Source: Serpentinimonas sp. (GTDB lineage Bacteria > Pseudomonadota > Gammaproteobacteria > Burkholderiales > Burkholderiaceae_C). From it: 14,719 bases of DNA. Positions within the stretch are counted from its first letter, which is position 1, and each line of letters starts with the position of its first letter. The DNA lies in NCBI GenBank assembly GCA_025458665.1, contig JALOSG010000044.1:1-14719 (forward strand), read 5' to 3'. Positions 1 through 7,463 of the stretch are shown piece by piece. Made by a program: the position numbers and the translations under genes. The notes under the pieces are model-generated. The model worked only from the letters and a program-made list of their open reading frames with translations, was not told the origin of the DNA and did no database searches.

Positions 1-1296
1 CTGTTTTCCGACGGCAAGCTCTACAGCCAGATCAAGGACCCACGCCACCTGGGCCGCAAGGTGATGCAGGAGTTCGTGGAGGCCGGCGCGCCGCCCGAGA
101 TTCTGTACATGGCGCACCCGCACATAGGCACCTTCAAGCTGGTGAAGGTGGTGGAGGCCATGCGCGAGAAAATCATGGCGCTGGGGGGTGAAATCCGCTT
201 CCAGCAGCGCGTGTGCGGGCTGGTGCTGGAGCCCGATGGGAACGGGCAGATGGCGGTGCGCGGCCTGCAGGTGCAGGACCTGAGCGTCACAGAAGCGGGC
301 AGCCCTGCGACCACCGCCCTGCCTGCCCGCCATGTGGTGCTGGCCATGGGCCACAGCTCGCGCGACACCTTTGCACTGCTGCACGAGCGGGGCGTGTTCA
401 TTGAACCCAAGCCGTTTTCGGTGGGGGTGCGCATCGAACACCCGCAAAGCGTGATCGACCGGGCGCGCTGGGGGCGGCACGCGGGGCACCCGCTGCTGGG
501 CGCCGCCGACTACAAGCTGGTGCACCACGCCAGCAACGGGCGCGCGGTGTACAGCTTCTGCATGTGTCCCGGGGGCACGGTGGTGGCTGCCACCAGCGAG
601 GAAGGACGCGTGGTCACCAACGGCATGAGCCAGTACTCACGCAACGAACGCAACGCCAACGCCGGCATGGTGGTGGGCGTGGACCCCAGAGACTACCTGC
701 CCGACAACGCCGAAGCCCGCCACAGCGCATGGCTGGAAGCCTTTGGGCCGGAGGCTGGCACCCGCTACGCCGCCGAGGCCGAAGCCTTGCCGGCGGGCCC
801 GCACACCCACCCGCTGGCCGGTGTGGTGTTCCAGCGCCAGCTGGAGCGGCGCGCCTTCGAGGCGGGCGGGCAGGACTACGAAGCCCCCGGCCAGCTGGTG
901 GGGGATTTTCTGGCGCAGCGCCCTTCTACCCAGCTGGGGGAGGTGGAGCCGTCCTACAAACCCGGTGTGCGGCTGGGCAGCCTGGACGAGGTGTTGCCCG
1001 CCTACGCCACGCAGGCCATGCGCGAGGCTCTGCCGGCGTTTGGCCGCAAGATTCGTGGTTTTGATATGCCCGATGCCGTGATGACCGGGGTGGAAACACG
1101 CACCTCATCGCCCCTGCGCGTGACGCGCGGCGCCGATGGCCAGAGCCTGAACGTGCGCGGGCTGTTCCCGGCCGGAGAAGGCGCGGGCTATGCGGGCGGT
1201 ATCTTGTCGGCGGCGGTGGACGGCATCAAGGCCGCCGAGTGGGTGGCGGAGGCTTGCACGCAGCCGGCCAGCCGCCCTGCCCTCACTCCAGCCTGA
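1..1296 (+). CDS. FAD-dependent dehydrogenase, COG2509 type (5' truncated)
   Basis: The reading frame is open from the first base, so the N-terminal part, with the expected GxGxxG dinucleotide-binding motif, lies outside the window. The 431 residues seen include FSDGKLYSQIKD near the edge, a GHSSRDTF motif at about residues 117-124, the stretch PFSVGVRIEHP, a long GGTVVAATSE segment followed by SQYSRNERNANAG, and a C-terminal FAD-contacting GEGAGYAGGILSAAVDG. Together these are typical of the uncharacterised COG2509 family of NAD(P)/FAD-dependent oxidoreductases, usually 530-560 aa. The physiological substrate of the family is not established and I assign none. The gene ends 14 nt inside the 3' end of the convergent flhC gene. 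A GTG at 61 is an internal codon rather than the start, because homologous sequence continues upstream of it. Family assignment is firm; the reaction is unknown. Confidence 0.85.
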   Translation: MFSDGKLYSQIKDPRHLGRKVMQEFVEAGAPPEILYMAHPHIGTFKLVKVVEAMREKIMALGGEIRFQQRVCGLVLEPDGNGQMAVRGLQVQDLSVTEAGSPATTALPARHVVLAMGHSSRDTFALLHERGVFIEPKPFSVGVRIEHPQSVIDRARWGRHAGHPLLGAADYKLVHHASNGRAVYSFCMCPGGTVVAATSEEGRVVTNGMSQYSRNERNANAGMVVGVDPRDYLPDNAEARHSAWLEAFGPEAGTRYAAEAEALPAGPHTHPLAGVVFQRQLERRAFEAGGQDYEAPGQLVGDFLAQRPSTQLGEVEPSYKPGVRLGSLDEVLPAYATQAMREALPAFGRKIRGFDMPDAVMTGVETRTSSPLRVTRGADGQSLNVRGLFPAGEGAGYAGGILSAAVDGIKAAEWVAEACTQPASRPALTPA

Positions 1297-1822
1297 GGCC
1301 GCCGCTGGCCTTGCCCTTGCCCGCGCGCGCCGGGGGCTGGCACAGGCCGCACTTGTAGTGGCGGGCGTTCTCGTAGCGGTCGGTCACGAACAGGCCTTTG
1401 CAGCTGCTGCAGGTGGTTTGCGCCAGCATGCCGGCGTCCATGAACTTGCTCAGGCGCCACGCGCGGGTGAAGGTGAGCAGCGGCTCTATGCCGCAGGCCA
1501 CCATCTGCTCGCGGTACAGGCGGTAGGCCTTGGTGACCGCATCGATCTGGTCCAGCGACACCGTCTTGCTCAGGTAGCGGTGGATGTTCACGTACAGCGA
1601 GGCGTGGATGTTGGGCTGCCAGGTGAGGAACCAGTCGGTGGAGAACGGCAGCTGCCCCTTGGACGGCGACTTGCCGGCCACTTCTTTGTACAGCCGCAAC
1701 AACCGCTCGTAGGACAGCGAGGTTTCCGACTCCAGCACCTGCAGGCGGGCACCGAGCTGGATGAGTTCGATGGCGCGGGCGATGTCCTTGCTCTCGTTGA
1801 CGATGCTTTTGACGGCGGCCAT
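1283..1822 (-). CDS. flhC: Flagellar transcriptional activator FlhC
   Basis: FlhC joins FlhD in the FlhD4C2 complex that activates class II flagellar promoters in the cytoplasm. The 179-residue product matches the family in length (E. coli about 192) and in motifs: KSIVNESKDI at the N-terminus, LGARLQVLESETSLS (23-37), LPFSTDWFLTW (58-68), NIHASLY (71-77) and a C-terminal zinc site with C138, C141, C158 and C161 followed by QPP. All four zinc ligands are present. The ATG at 1822 has an AGGAG ribosome binding site six bases upstream. The gene lies 38 bp after flhD, so the two are very probably cotranscribed. Its last 14 nt overlap the end of the convergent FAD-dehydrogenase gene, leaving no room for a terminator between them. 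No other flagellar genes are in the window. Confidence 0.96.
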   Translation of the reverse strand: MAAVKSIVNESKDIARAIELIQLGARLQVLESETSLSYERLLRLYKEVAGKSPSKGQLPFSTDWFLTWQPNIHASLYVNIHRYLSKTVSLDQIDAVTKAYRLYREQMVACGIEPLLTFTRAWRLSKFMDAGMLAQTTCSSCKGLFVTDRYENARHYKCGLCQPPARAGKGKASGGLRLE

Positions 1823-1860
1823 GGTGTGCTCCTAGCGGCAGTGATTCTTCTGGGGCGGAT

Positions 1861-2274
1861 TCAGGCAGCCAGGCGGCCGGCCATGAGGATGCTGGCGTGC
1901 AGGCGCTGCGTGGTGTCGTTGCCCACACGGTTCGGCTGGTGGCTGGAGGTGAGCAGGCCCCAGACCATGTCTTCGTCGGCGCGGAAGCGACACAGCAGGG
2001 TGTTGGTGGAGGACAGCTTGAGTACCTGTGCGGCAGACAAGGCGGCAATCAGCTCGGCCGACTCTTCACTGATGCCCAGACGGAACGCGGCTTGCGCCTT
2101 GTCCTGGCGAATGAGTTGCTGGGCCAGCATGAGGTAGGTGAGGTTGGCCTCGCGGATCTCGGCCAGCAGCTGCTGGCTCAGCGCGTCGAGTTCGGTGCTG
2201 ATTTCGCCGGCAGCGGCGGCGGACTGGGCGGCGGCGGTGGCAGCTTTGGCGGCGGTGGTGGTGGGTTGGCTCAT
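1861..2274 (-). CDS. flhD: Flagellar transcriptional activator FlhD
   Basis: FlhD is the partner of FlhC in the flagellar master regulator. The 137-residue protein carries the family core NLTYLMLAQQLIRQDKAQA (44-62), FRLGISEE (64-71), KLSSTNTLLCRFR (86-98), with C95 at the position of the conserved inter-subunit cysteine, and a C-terminal LHASILMAGRL. An upstream in-frame ATG would add nine residues, but the ATG at 2274 follows a clear GAGGAG at a good distance, so I chose it. The protein is about 20 residues longer than E. coli FlhD (116 aa) because of an Ala/Thr-rich low-complexity N-terminus (about 5-23) encoded by GCN-rich repeats. Its transcription starts in the 216-bp region upstream, which holds a candidate operator. 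Confidence 0.95.
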   Translation of the reverse strand: MSQPTTTAAKAATAAAQSAAAAGEISTELDALSQQLLAEIREANLTYLMLAQQLIRQDKAQAAFRLGISEESAELIAALSAAQVLKLSSTNTLLCRFRADEDMVWGLLTSSHQPNRVGNDTTQRLHASILMAGRLAA

Positions 2275-2418
2275 CTTCACACTCCTCGAAATGGCTTTCA
2301 ATCCGTCTGGCTAACACAGCGCAAAAAACGGTGAAGCGATGAAAAGGATTGTGAAATCCGACCTATCTGACTTGAATCGGAAAGTGGATGTAGATGAAGT
2401 AAGCGCTCCCCCGATGCA

Positions 2419-2439
2419 GTGTAGGAAAAAGCCTTACAC
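2419..2439. promoter_or_regulatory. Imperfect palindrome, candidate LuxR/NarL-type regulator operator for flhDC
   Basis: The arms GTGTAGG and CCTTACAC face each other around AAAAAG, with one unpaired base. Read on the flhDC coding strand, the core is TAAG-N5-TTCCTA. This is close to the enterobacterial RcsAB box, TAAG-N4-TTCCTA in the form I know, and contains the TTTCCTA heptad recognised by Bordetella BvgA. Both RcsB and BvgA have LuxR/FixJ-type DNA-binding domains and both control flhDC-class genes. The site lies about 145 bp upstream of the flhD start. The sequence is seen directly; the regulator is inferred by similarity. Confidence 0.45.
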
Positions 2440-2454
2440 CGTGGCGGGGGCGGA

Positions 2455-2489
2455 CCAGCACACCCGGGTTGACCGGCGGGGCCTGCTGG
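2455..2489 (-). terminator. Possible hairpin after ccmI
   Basis: Directly after the ccmI stop codon, CCAGCA (2455-2460) and TGCTGG (2484-2489) can pair, with an inner CCGG/CCGG pairing (2464-2467 with 2473-2476). No T-run follows on the minus strand, so this is not a canonical intrinsic terminator. It could mark the 3' end of the ccm operon or simply stabilise the message. Confidence 0.3.
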
Positions 2490-2490
2490 C

Positions 2491-3717
2491 TCAGGGCACC
2501 ACGCGGTCGATCACCAGCCTCACGTCTGCAGCCCCCACGGCGGCGCGTACCACCCGGCTTTCCAGATCGCCGGGTTGTGCAATGGGATTCCCGGAGGCAG
2601 AGATGCGCGCCAGGATGACCACTTCCTTGTGGCTGGACAGCGCGTTGGCCGGATTCATGGCCATGCTGTCGTCCAGCCGGAACGACAGCGGAAATGGGCC
2701 CGGCGCCATCCGCGCGGCCGCCAGGGGCGGGCCACTTTCCCCATCGCGCGCGATGAGGTAGACCGTGCTTTGCGGCCCGATCTGCGCCTGCAGTTCGGGG
2801 GCCAGTTCGACGCTGCCAGCCACCCCGGCGGTGGGCGCGGCATCGCCGGCGGCGGCCAGTTGTTCGGCTTCAGCGCGCATGCGCCGAATTTCCTCGGCGT
2901 AAGGCACATCGGGTGGTATCAGCCGCAGCAAACGGTCCATCCACTGCACCGACTCGCTGTAATTCTGGTTCTGGAAGGCATGGATGGCGGCCAGCTCCAG
3001 GCCTTTCCGGTCGTTCGGGTCCGCCTGCAGGGCCTGGTTCACCAGTTCCATAGGCCTGCCCGCCATCAGCATGTTGCCGTTCATGGCCAGTGCCTCGGCG
3101 TAGCCACTGAGCAACGAAGGCTTGCCGGGCGAGAGCTCGAGAGACCGCTCGTACGCCGCAAGCGCTTCGGGCCAGCGGGCCATCAGGGCGTTGGCGCCCG
3201 CCAGGGTCTCCCAGACCTCGAGGTCGTCCGGGGTGGCCTGGGCGCGGGCTTCTATGCGCTGGATGATCTCCAGCATGTCGGCCTCGGTGGGCGGGGCGGA
3301 CTGCGCCGTGTTGCCGGCACCGGCGTCCGAGACCATCAGCGCGTTGGGGTTTCCCAGCCACGCATACAGCGCCACCGTGGCTGCAGGCAGCACCACCGCC
3401 AGCGAATAGGCAAGCCGGCGGCTGGCCACGGGCACTGCGGTGCGCTCTTCCTGTGCCAGGGCATCCTCGGCAGCCCGGGTCTCCAGTTCCAGCTTGCTGG
3501 CGGCAAACTGTTCCTGCGTCAGCTGACCACTGGCGTACTCCTGGGCCAGGTCTTTCATCTGGTCGCGGTACACAGCGAGGTTGATATCCCGGTGGGCAGC
3601 GTCGCGGCGCTCCCCAGCGCTGCGGCGCGTCAGCCACGGCAGCACAAACGCCAAGGCCAGGGCTACGGCCGCTACGGCAAAACCCCAGAACAGGGTCACA
3701 GACCAGAAAGAACTCAT
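2491..3717 (-). CDS. ccmI: Cytochrome c maturation protein CcmI (CycH-like, TPR)
   Basis: CcmI holds the unfolded apocytochrome c and delivers it to the CcmF/CcmH heme lyase on the periplasmic side of the inner membrane. The 408-residue protein has a first membrane segment at about 7-29, a cytoplasmic stretch with the family hallmark INLAVYRDQ (45-53), a second membrane segment at about 103-121, tetratricopeptide-like helices at about 145-280 (for example YERSLELSPGKP) and a C-terminal periplasmic domain from about 300 to the end. This is the full-length two-part CycH architecture. Its ATG overlaps the ccmH stop in an ATGA tetranucleotide, showing translational coupling. It is the last gene of the operon. 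Confidence 0.93.
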   Translation of the reverse strand: MSSFWSVTLFWGFAVAAVALALAFVLPWLTRRSAGERRDAAHRDINLAVYRDQMKDLAQEYASGQLTQEQFAASKLELETRAAEDALAQEERTAVPVASRRLAYSLAVVLPAATVALYAWLGNPNALMVSDAGAGNTAQSAPPTEADMLEIIQRIEARAQATPDDLEVWETLAGANALMARWPEALAAYERSLELSPGKPSLLSGYAEALAMNGNMLMAGRPMELVNQALQADPNDRKGLELAAIHAFQNQNYSESVQWMDRLLRLIPPDVPYAEEIRRMRAEAEQLAAAGDAAPTAGVAGSVELAPELQAQIGPQSTVYLIARDGESGPPLAAARMAPGPFPLSFRLDDSMAMNPANALSSHKEVVILARISASGNPIAQPGDLESRVVRAAVGAADVRLVIDRVVP

Positions 3718-4229
3718 GTCTTCTCTTCCAGAAGCCGGGCTGCCGTGGCAATCTGCTCGCCCGAAACCGGCGCGCTACGGAAGGTGCGGCGCGCGCGCAA
3801 TGCCAAGTACCAGACCACAGCGCCAAAGGCCAGAAATACAAACGGGCCGATCCACAACAGGTAGGTCAACGGCTTGAAGGGGGGGCGGAACAGCACAAAG
3901 TCGCCGTAACGCGCAGTGAGGAATTCGATCACCTCCTGGTCGGTCTTGCCCTCCCGGATCAACCCGCGGATCTCCTGGCGCATGGAGTCGGCGAGGTCTG
4001 CGGGCGAGTCCGACAGCGCTTCGTTCTGACAAACCACGCAGCGCAGTTCCTTCGACAGATTTCTCAGCCTCTCCTCGGTGGCCGCATCGGCAAAAATCGG
4101 CTGGGCCACCGGTGCGGCAGCAGGCTGGGCCGGGGATGCGGTCTGGCTGGCCTGCGCGGCCCCAGAGCCCAGCACCCACAGGGCGAGCACCGCAGACAGT
4201 AAGCCGGGCTTCAGAAAAGCGGCCATCAT
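3714..4229 (-). CDS. ccmH: Cytochrome c maturation protein CcmH (short form, CcmL-like)
   Basis: CcmH is a membrane-anchored thiol oxidoreductase that reduces or presents the CXXCH cysteines of apocytochrome c for heme attachment. The 171-residue protein has an N-terminal signal peptide ending near AQA-S (about residue 27), then the defining LRCVVCQN motif with C64 and C67, the helical stretch DLADSMRQEIRGLI, GDFVLFRPP and a C-terminal membrane anchor (about 129-150) followed by an Arg-rich tail. It lacks the C-terminal TPR half of E. coli CcmH; that role is carried by the separate ccmI gene next door. The ATG at 4229 follows AAGGAG and overlaps the ccmG stop by 4 nt. A second ATG directly follows and cannot be excluded as the start. 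Confidence 0.94.
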   Translation of the reverse strand: MMAAFLKPGLLSAVLALWVLGSGAAQASQTASPAQPAAAPVAQPIFADAATEERLRNLSKELRCVVCQNEALSDSPADLADSMRQEIRGLIREGKTDQEVIEFLTARYGDFVLFRPPFKPLTYLLWIGPFVFLAFGAVVWYLALRARRTFRSAPVSGEQIATAARLLEEKT

Positions 4230-4750
4230 GCCCCCAACTCCTTGAGCTTGGGCACGAACTTGTTGCGCCAGATATCGATATCGATCGGGCCTACGTGCTT
4301 GAGCTGCACGGTGCCGTTGGCATCAATGAGGTAAGTCTCCGGTGTTCCGGTCACGCCCCAGTCTATGCCTACACGCCCGCTCAGATCATCGGGCACGGCC
4401 ACATAAGGGTTGCCGGTTTGCAGCAGCAGCCGCTCGGCATCCCGGTTCTTGTCCTTCCAGTTGAGTCCCACAATGGGTGGCGCTGTCTGGCTTTCGGCCA
4501 GGGCCATGAGGAACTTGTGTTCCACCTTGCACGAGACACACCAGGGCGCCCAGACATTGAGCAGCCACACCTTGCCATTCATGGCGCTGGTGCTGAAGGT
4601 CTGCTCCGCCTGTCCCACCACCGGCAGGGTAAACACCGGGGCGGTCTTGCCGATGAAGGGCGAAGGCACTTCCCGCGGATTGAGGAAAAGGCCCTTGGCA
4701 AAGAAGCCTGCCAGGACAAAAAAGAACACCAGCGGCAGCCACCGTTTCAT
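4226..4750 (-). CDS. ccmG: Thiol:disulfide interchange protein CcmG (DsbE)
   Basis: CcmG is a periplasmic, membrane-tethered thioredoxin that reduces disulfides in the c-type cytochrome maturation pathway. The 174-residue product has one N-terminal membrane anchor (about 4-22), FIGKTAPVFTLP (32-43), the active site WAPWCVSC with C71 and C74, and the cis-proline region GVTGTPETYLID (P137), all typical of the DsbE family, whose usual length is 170-185 aa. An AGGGAG ribosome binding site lies eight bases before the ATG, and only 3 nt separate it from the ccmF stop. Its product should act together with CcmH, whose gene overlaps its end. Confidence 0.95.
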   Translation of the reverse strand: MKRWLPLVFFFVLAGFFAKGLFLNPREVPSPFIGKTAPVFTLPVVGQAEQTFSTSAMNGKVWLLNVWAPWCVSCKVEHKFLMALAESQTAPPIVGLNWKDKNRDAERLLLQTGNPYVAVPDDLSGRVGIDWGVTGTPETYLIDANGTVQLKHVGPIDIDIWRNKFVPKLKELGA

Positions 4751-4753
4751 GGT

Positions 4754-6724
4754 TCAGACTCCCTGGGCGGCGCTGGCTTGCGCATCCGCCGGCGCACGTG
4801 CCTTGGCACCTATGCGGTAACGCCGGTCGGAGGCGGCCAGAAGCCCGCCCACCACCATCAGGAAAGAGCCCAGCCAGAGCCAGTTGATGAAGGGCTTGTA
4901 ATACAGGCGCACCGCCCAGGTGGTGCCCTCGGCGTTCAAGGGCTCTCCCAGCGAGACATAGAGGTCGCTGAACAGGCTGGGACGGACCGAGGCCTCGGTC
5001 ATCACCGAGCCCGAGCGGTTGTAAATACGCTTGGCCGGATAGAGCCGGAACTGCTCCACATCGCCTTTGGAGACGATGACGGTGCCCCGGGTGGCTTCGT
5101 AGTTGGGGCCCGAGTAGTTTTCCGTGCCCATGAAGGTCAGGGTGTAGCCGGCCATCTGTGCCTGGTCGCCCACGTTCATCCGCACGTCCATTTCCTGCTC
5201 GTAGTTCACCACCATGGTGATGCCAGCCACCCCGACAGCCAGACCCAGGTGCGCCAGGTGCATGCCCCAGAACGCGCGCGGCAGGTTGAAGAACTGCTCC
5301 TTGCTCTTCACCCGCTCACGGAAGGCCACCCACACAGTCAGGGCTATCCAGGCGGACAGACCCAGCCCCAGTACCGCCCAGGGCTTGTAGCCCTCCAGCG
5401 TCAGGGGCAGCAGCAAACCAGTGGCCATGGCAATGGCGAGCGCCCACTTCAGCCGCAGCACCACATCGGGAACGCTATCGCCCTTCCAGCGCATGAGCGG
5501 ACCCACCCCCATGAGGAACAGCGCCGGCGTGATGAGGGGCACAAACACCGCGTTGAAGTAAGGCGGCCCCACCGAGAGCTTGCCCAGACCCAGCGCATCG
5601 ATGAACAGCGGGTACAGCGTTCCCAGCAGCACCGCTGCCACGGAGGCCACCATCATGACGTTGTTGGCCAGCAGCATGGACTCGCGCGAGAAGGCGGTGA
5701 AGGCACCGCCTGCCACCATGCGGGGCGCGCGCCACGCAAACAGAGCCAGCGAACCGCCCACCACCACCAGCATGAAGCCCAGGATGTAGGCACCGCGCTG
5801 CGGATCCACCGCAAACGCATGCACCGAAGACAGCACGCCCGAACGCACCAGGAATGTACCCAGCAGCGAGAGCGAGAAGGTGGTCAGGGCCAGCAGCACC
5901 GTCCAGGCCTTGAAAGCGCCGCGCTTCTCGGCCACCGCCAGGGAATGGATCAGGGCCGTACCTGCCAGCCACGGCATGAAGGAGGCGTTCTCCACAGGAT
6001 CCCAGAACCACCAGCCCCCCCAACCCAGTTCGCGGTAGGCCCACCAGCTGCCCAGCGCCACGCCCAGGGTGAGAAACGCCCAAGCCACCGTCGCCCAGGG
6101 CCGCGACCAGCGCGCCCAGGCCGCGTCGAGCCGGCCCGAGAGCAAGGCTGCCACAGCGAACGCGAAGGCCACCGCGAAGCCCACGTACCCCATGTAGAGC
6201 ATGGGGGGGTGGATGATCATGCCCCAGTCCTGCAGCAGGGGGTTGAGGTCACTGCCCTCGGCGGCCGCCGGGAACTGGCGCAGGAACGGGCTCGACGTGA
6301 TCAGCAGCAAGGACAGGAAGCCGACCGAGATCAGGCCCATGACGCCCAGCACGCGGGAGACCACCTCTTCGGGCAAAGAGCGGGAGAAGGTGGCCACGGC
6401 AATGGTCCAGACCGCCAGGATGAGCGACCAGAACAACAGCGATCCCTCGTGCGAACCCCAGGTGGCGGTCACCTTGAAGAAGGCGGGCAAATTGGAGTAC
6501 GAGTTGCTGGCGACGTTGATGACCGAAAAATCATCGGTCAGGAAGGCATAGACCAGACACAGGTAGGCGATCAACACGAAGGTGAACTGGCCAAATGCCG
6601 CTGGCCGCGCCACCGCCATCCAGGTGGCGTTGCCGCGCTGGGCGCCCCAGAGCGGGAGCAGTCCCTGGACCACGGCCAGCAACAGGGCCAGGATGAGCGC
6701 GAGGGTACCAATTTCGGGAATCAT
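4754..6724 (-). CDS. ccmF: Cytochrome c heme lyase subunit CcmF
   Basis: CcmF is the multi-pass inner-membrane protein that transfers heme from holo-CcmE to apocytochrome c. The 656-residue protein matches the family (E. coli 647 aa). The WWD heme-handling domain WGGWWFWDPVENASFMPW is at 235-252. Histidines H172 (IHPPMLY), H260 (ALIH), H302 (VHAFA) and H492 (AHLG) correspond well with the conserved heme-ligating histidines of E. coli CcmF (H173, H261, H303, H491). ATWGSHEGSLLFW (87-99) is another family hallmark. The start ATG follows CAGGAGAAAG. Upstream lies a 100-bp gap to ccmE, the only sizeable gap in the operon; downstream, ccmG starts after 3 nt. Confidence 0.97.
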   Translation of the reverse strand: MIPEIGTLALILALLLAVVQGLLPLWGAQRGNATWMAVARPAAFGQFTFVLIAYLCLVYAFLTDDFSVINVASNSYSNLPAFFKVTATWGSHEGSLLFWSLILAVWTIAVATFSRSLPEEVVSRVLGVMGLISVGFLSLLLITSSPFLRQFPAAAEGSDLNPLLQDWGMIIHPPMLYMGYVGFAVAFAFAVAALLSGRLDAAWARWSRPWATVAWAFLTLGVALGSWWAYRELGWGGWWFWDPVENASFMPWLAGTALIHSLAVAEKRGAFKAWTVLLALTTFSLSLLGTFLVRSGVLSSVHAFAVDPQRGAYILGFMLVVVGGSLALFAWRAPRMVAGGAFTAFSRESMLLANNVMMVASVAAVLLGTLYPLFIDALGLGKLSVGPPYFNAVFVPLITPALFLMGVGPLMRWKGDSVPDVVLRLKWALAIAMATGLLLPLTLEGYKPWAVLGLGLSAWIALTVWVAFRERVKSKEQFFNLPRAFWGMHLAHLGLAVGVAGITMVVNYEQEMDVRMNVGDQAQMAGYTLTFMGTENYSGPNYEATRGTVIVSKGDVEQFRLYPAKRIYNRSGSVMTEASVRPSLFSDLYVSLGEPLNAEGTTWAVRLYYKPFINWLWLGSFLMVVGGLLAASDRRYRIGAKARAPADAQASAAQGV

Positions 6725-6753
6725 AAAAAGCTTTCTCCTGGGCCAGACACCAC

Positions 6754-6781
6754 CTGTGCGCCGCTATGAGCGACCGCACAG
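6754..6781 (-). other. Hairpin in the ccmE-ccmF intergenic gap
   Basis: CTGTGCG (6754-6760) pairs with CGCACAG (6775-6781) and, inside it, CGCT (6762-6765) pairs with AGCG (6769-6772) around a three-base loop. It sits in the only sizeable gap of the operon (6725-6824), just before the ccmF ribosome binding site. No T-run follows in the direction of transcription, so an RNA stability or processing element fits better than a terminator. The structure is seen; the role is inferred. Confidence 0.4.
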
Positions 6782-6824
6782 ACACGGAAAAGGTTCCTTC
6801 TGGAGTGTGGGATCGCTGGGGAAG

Positions 6825-7274
6825 TCAGTAAGGTTTGAGGGTTTTGCCCGCTTCTTTGGCTTGCTCCAGAGCCAGAGCCGCCTCCGGGGGCATGTAGTTC
6901 TCGTCGTGCTTGGCCAGCACCCGGTTGGCCACGAACAGGCCATCGCTGCCCAGCTTGCCGTCGGCCACCACGCCTTTGCCTTCGGCAAACAGGTCGGGCA
7001 GGATGCCGGTGTAAACCGCCGGGATGGTCCGGGCGGTGTCGGTGACCACAAAGCTCGTGGTCAGACCGTCGGGTTCGCGCTTGACGCTGCCCTCCAGAAC
7101 CAGGCCGCCCACGCGGAACACCCGGTCCACGGGCGCCTTGCCCTGGTAGACCTCGGTGGGCGAGAAAAAGAACACCAGGTTGGACTGGAAAGCATTGAGT
7201 ACCAGCATGGTGGCACCACCCAGCCCCGCCAGTGCGACGGCAATGAGGGACAACTTCTTGTACCGAGACTTCAT
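6825..7274 (-). CDS. ccmE: Cytochrome c heme chaperone CcmE
   Basis: CcmE is a membrane-anchored periplasmic OB-fold protein that binds heme covalently through one histidine and passes it to the CcmF lyase. The 149-residue protein has a short basic N-terminus, one membrane helix (about 9-27), SNLVFFFSPTEV (31-42), RVGGLVLEGSVKR (54-66) and the heme-binding motif KHDENYMPPE with H123 and Y127. The frame is open further upstream, but that extension lies over ccmD and lacks family similarity. The ATG at 7274 follows GAAGAGGAAG and overlaps the ccmD stop as ATGA. Confidence 0.96.
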   Translation of the reverse strand: MKSRYKKLSLIAVALAGLGGATMLVLNAFQSNLVFFFSPTEVYQGKAPVDRVFRVGGLVLEGSVKREPDGLTTSFVVTDTARTIPAVYTGILPDLFAEGKGVVADGKLGSDGLFVANRVLAKHDENYMPPEAALALEQAKEAGKTLKPY

Positions 7275-7462
7275 GATTGCGCTTCCTCTTCTGATGAATC
7301 CCACTGCTGCATGCGTGCGAGGCGGCCACGCGACTGGCCGGCCGAACGCTTCAGCCAGACGATTTCGGCCAGTACCGCCAGGGCGGTGACGCCGTAGGCG
7401 CTCCAGACGAAGAACCCGCGACCGCCCATGCTCCAGAATTCCGACCAACTGCCCCATTCCAT
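7271..7462 (-). CDS. ccmD: Heme exporter protein CcmD
   Basis: CcmD is a small membrane protein of the CcmABCD complex that is needed to release holo-CcmE from CcmC. The 63-residue product has the hallmark GGRGFFVWSAYGVT (13-26), a single membrane helix (about 16-36) and a charged cytoplasmic C-terminus. Length and motif agree with the family (usually 50-75 aa). AGGAG lies eight bases before the ATG. A gap of 1 nt separates it from the ccmC stop, and its own stop overlaps the ccmE start by 4 nt. Confidence 0.92.
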   Translation of the reverse strand: MEWGSWSEFWSMGGRGFFVWSAYGVTALAVLAEIVWLKRSAGQSRGRLARMQQWDSSEEEAQS

Positions 7463-7463
7463 A

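Larger units (their letters stand above)
2275..2490 (-). promoter_or_regulatory. flhDC upstream regulatory region
   Basis: This 216-bp gap between ccmI and flhD is noticeably richer in A+T than its surroundings. It must hold the flhDC promoter. It contains an imperfect palindrome at 2419-2439 (separate entry). A weak sigma-70-like pair on the minus strand, TTCAAG (2376-2371) and CACAAT (2353-2348) with a 17-bp spacer, is the best I see but matches consensus poorly (3/6 and 4/6). A short inverted repeat, TCCGA at 2357-2361 and TCGGA at 2377-2381, lies across it. The flhD ribosome binding site GAGGAG lies just before the start at 2274. The promoter position is uncertain. Confidence 0.6.

Noticed and set aside
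2575..3864. A 429-codon open frame on the plus strand
   Set aside because: It is antisense to ccmI and the end of ccmH, low in complexity, and has no recognisable family.
4112..6769. An 885-codon open frame on the plus strand
   Set aside because: It lies antisense to ccmF, ccmG and part of ccmH, whose motifs are unambiguous. Its product is rich in His, Gln, Arg and Gly with no domain, as expected for the reverse frame of GC-rich coding DNA.
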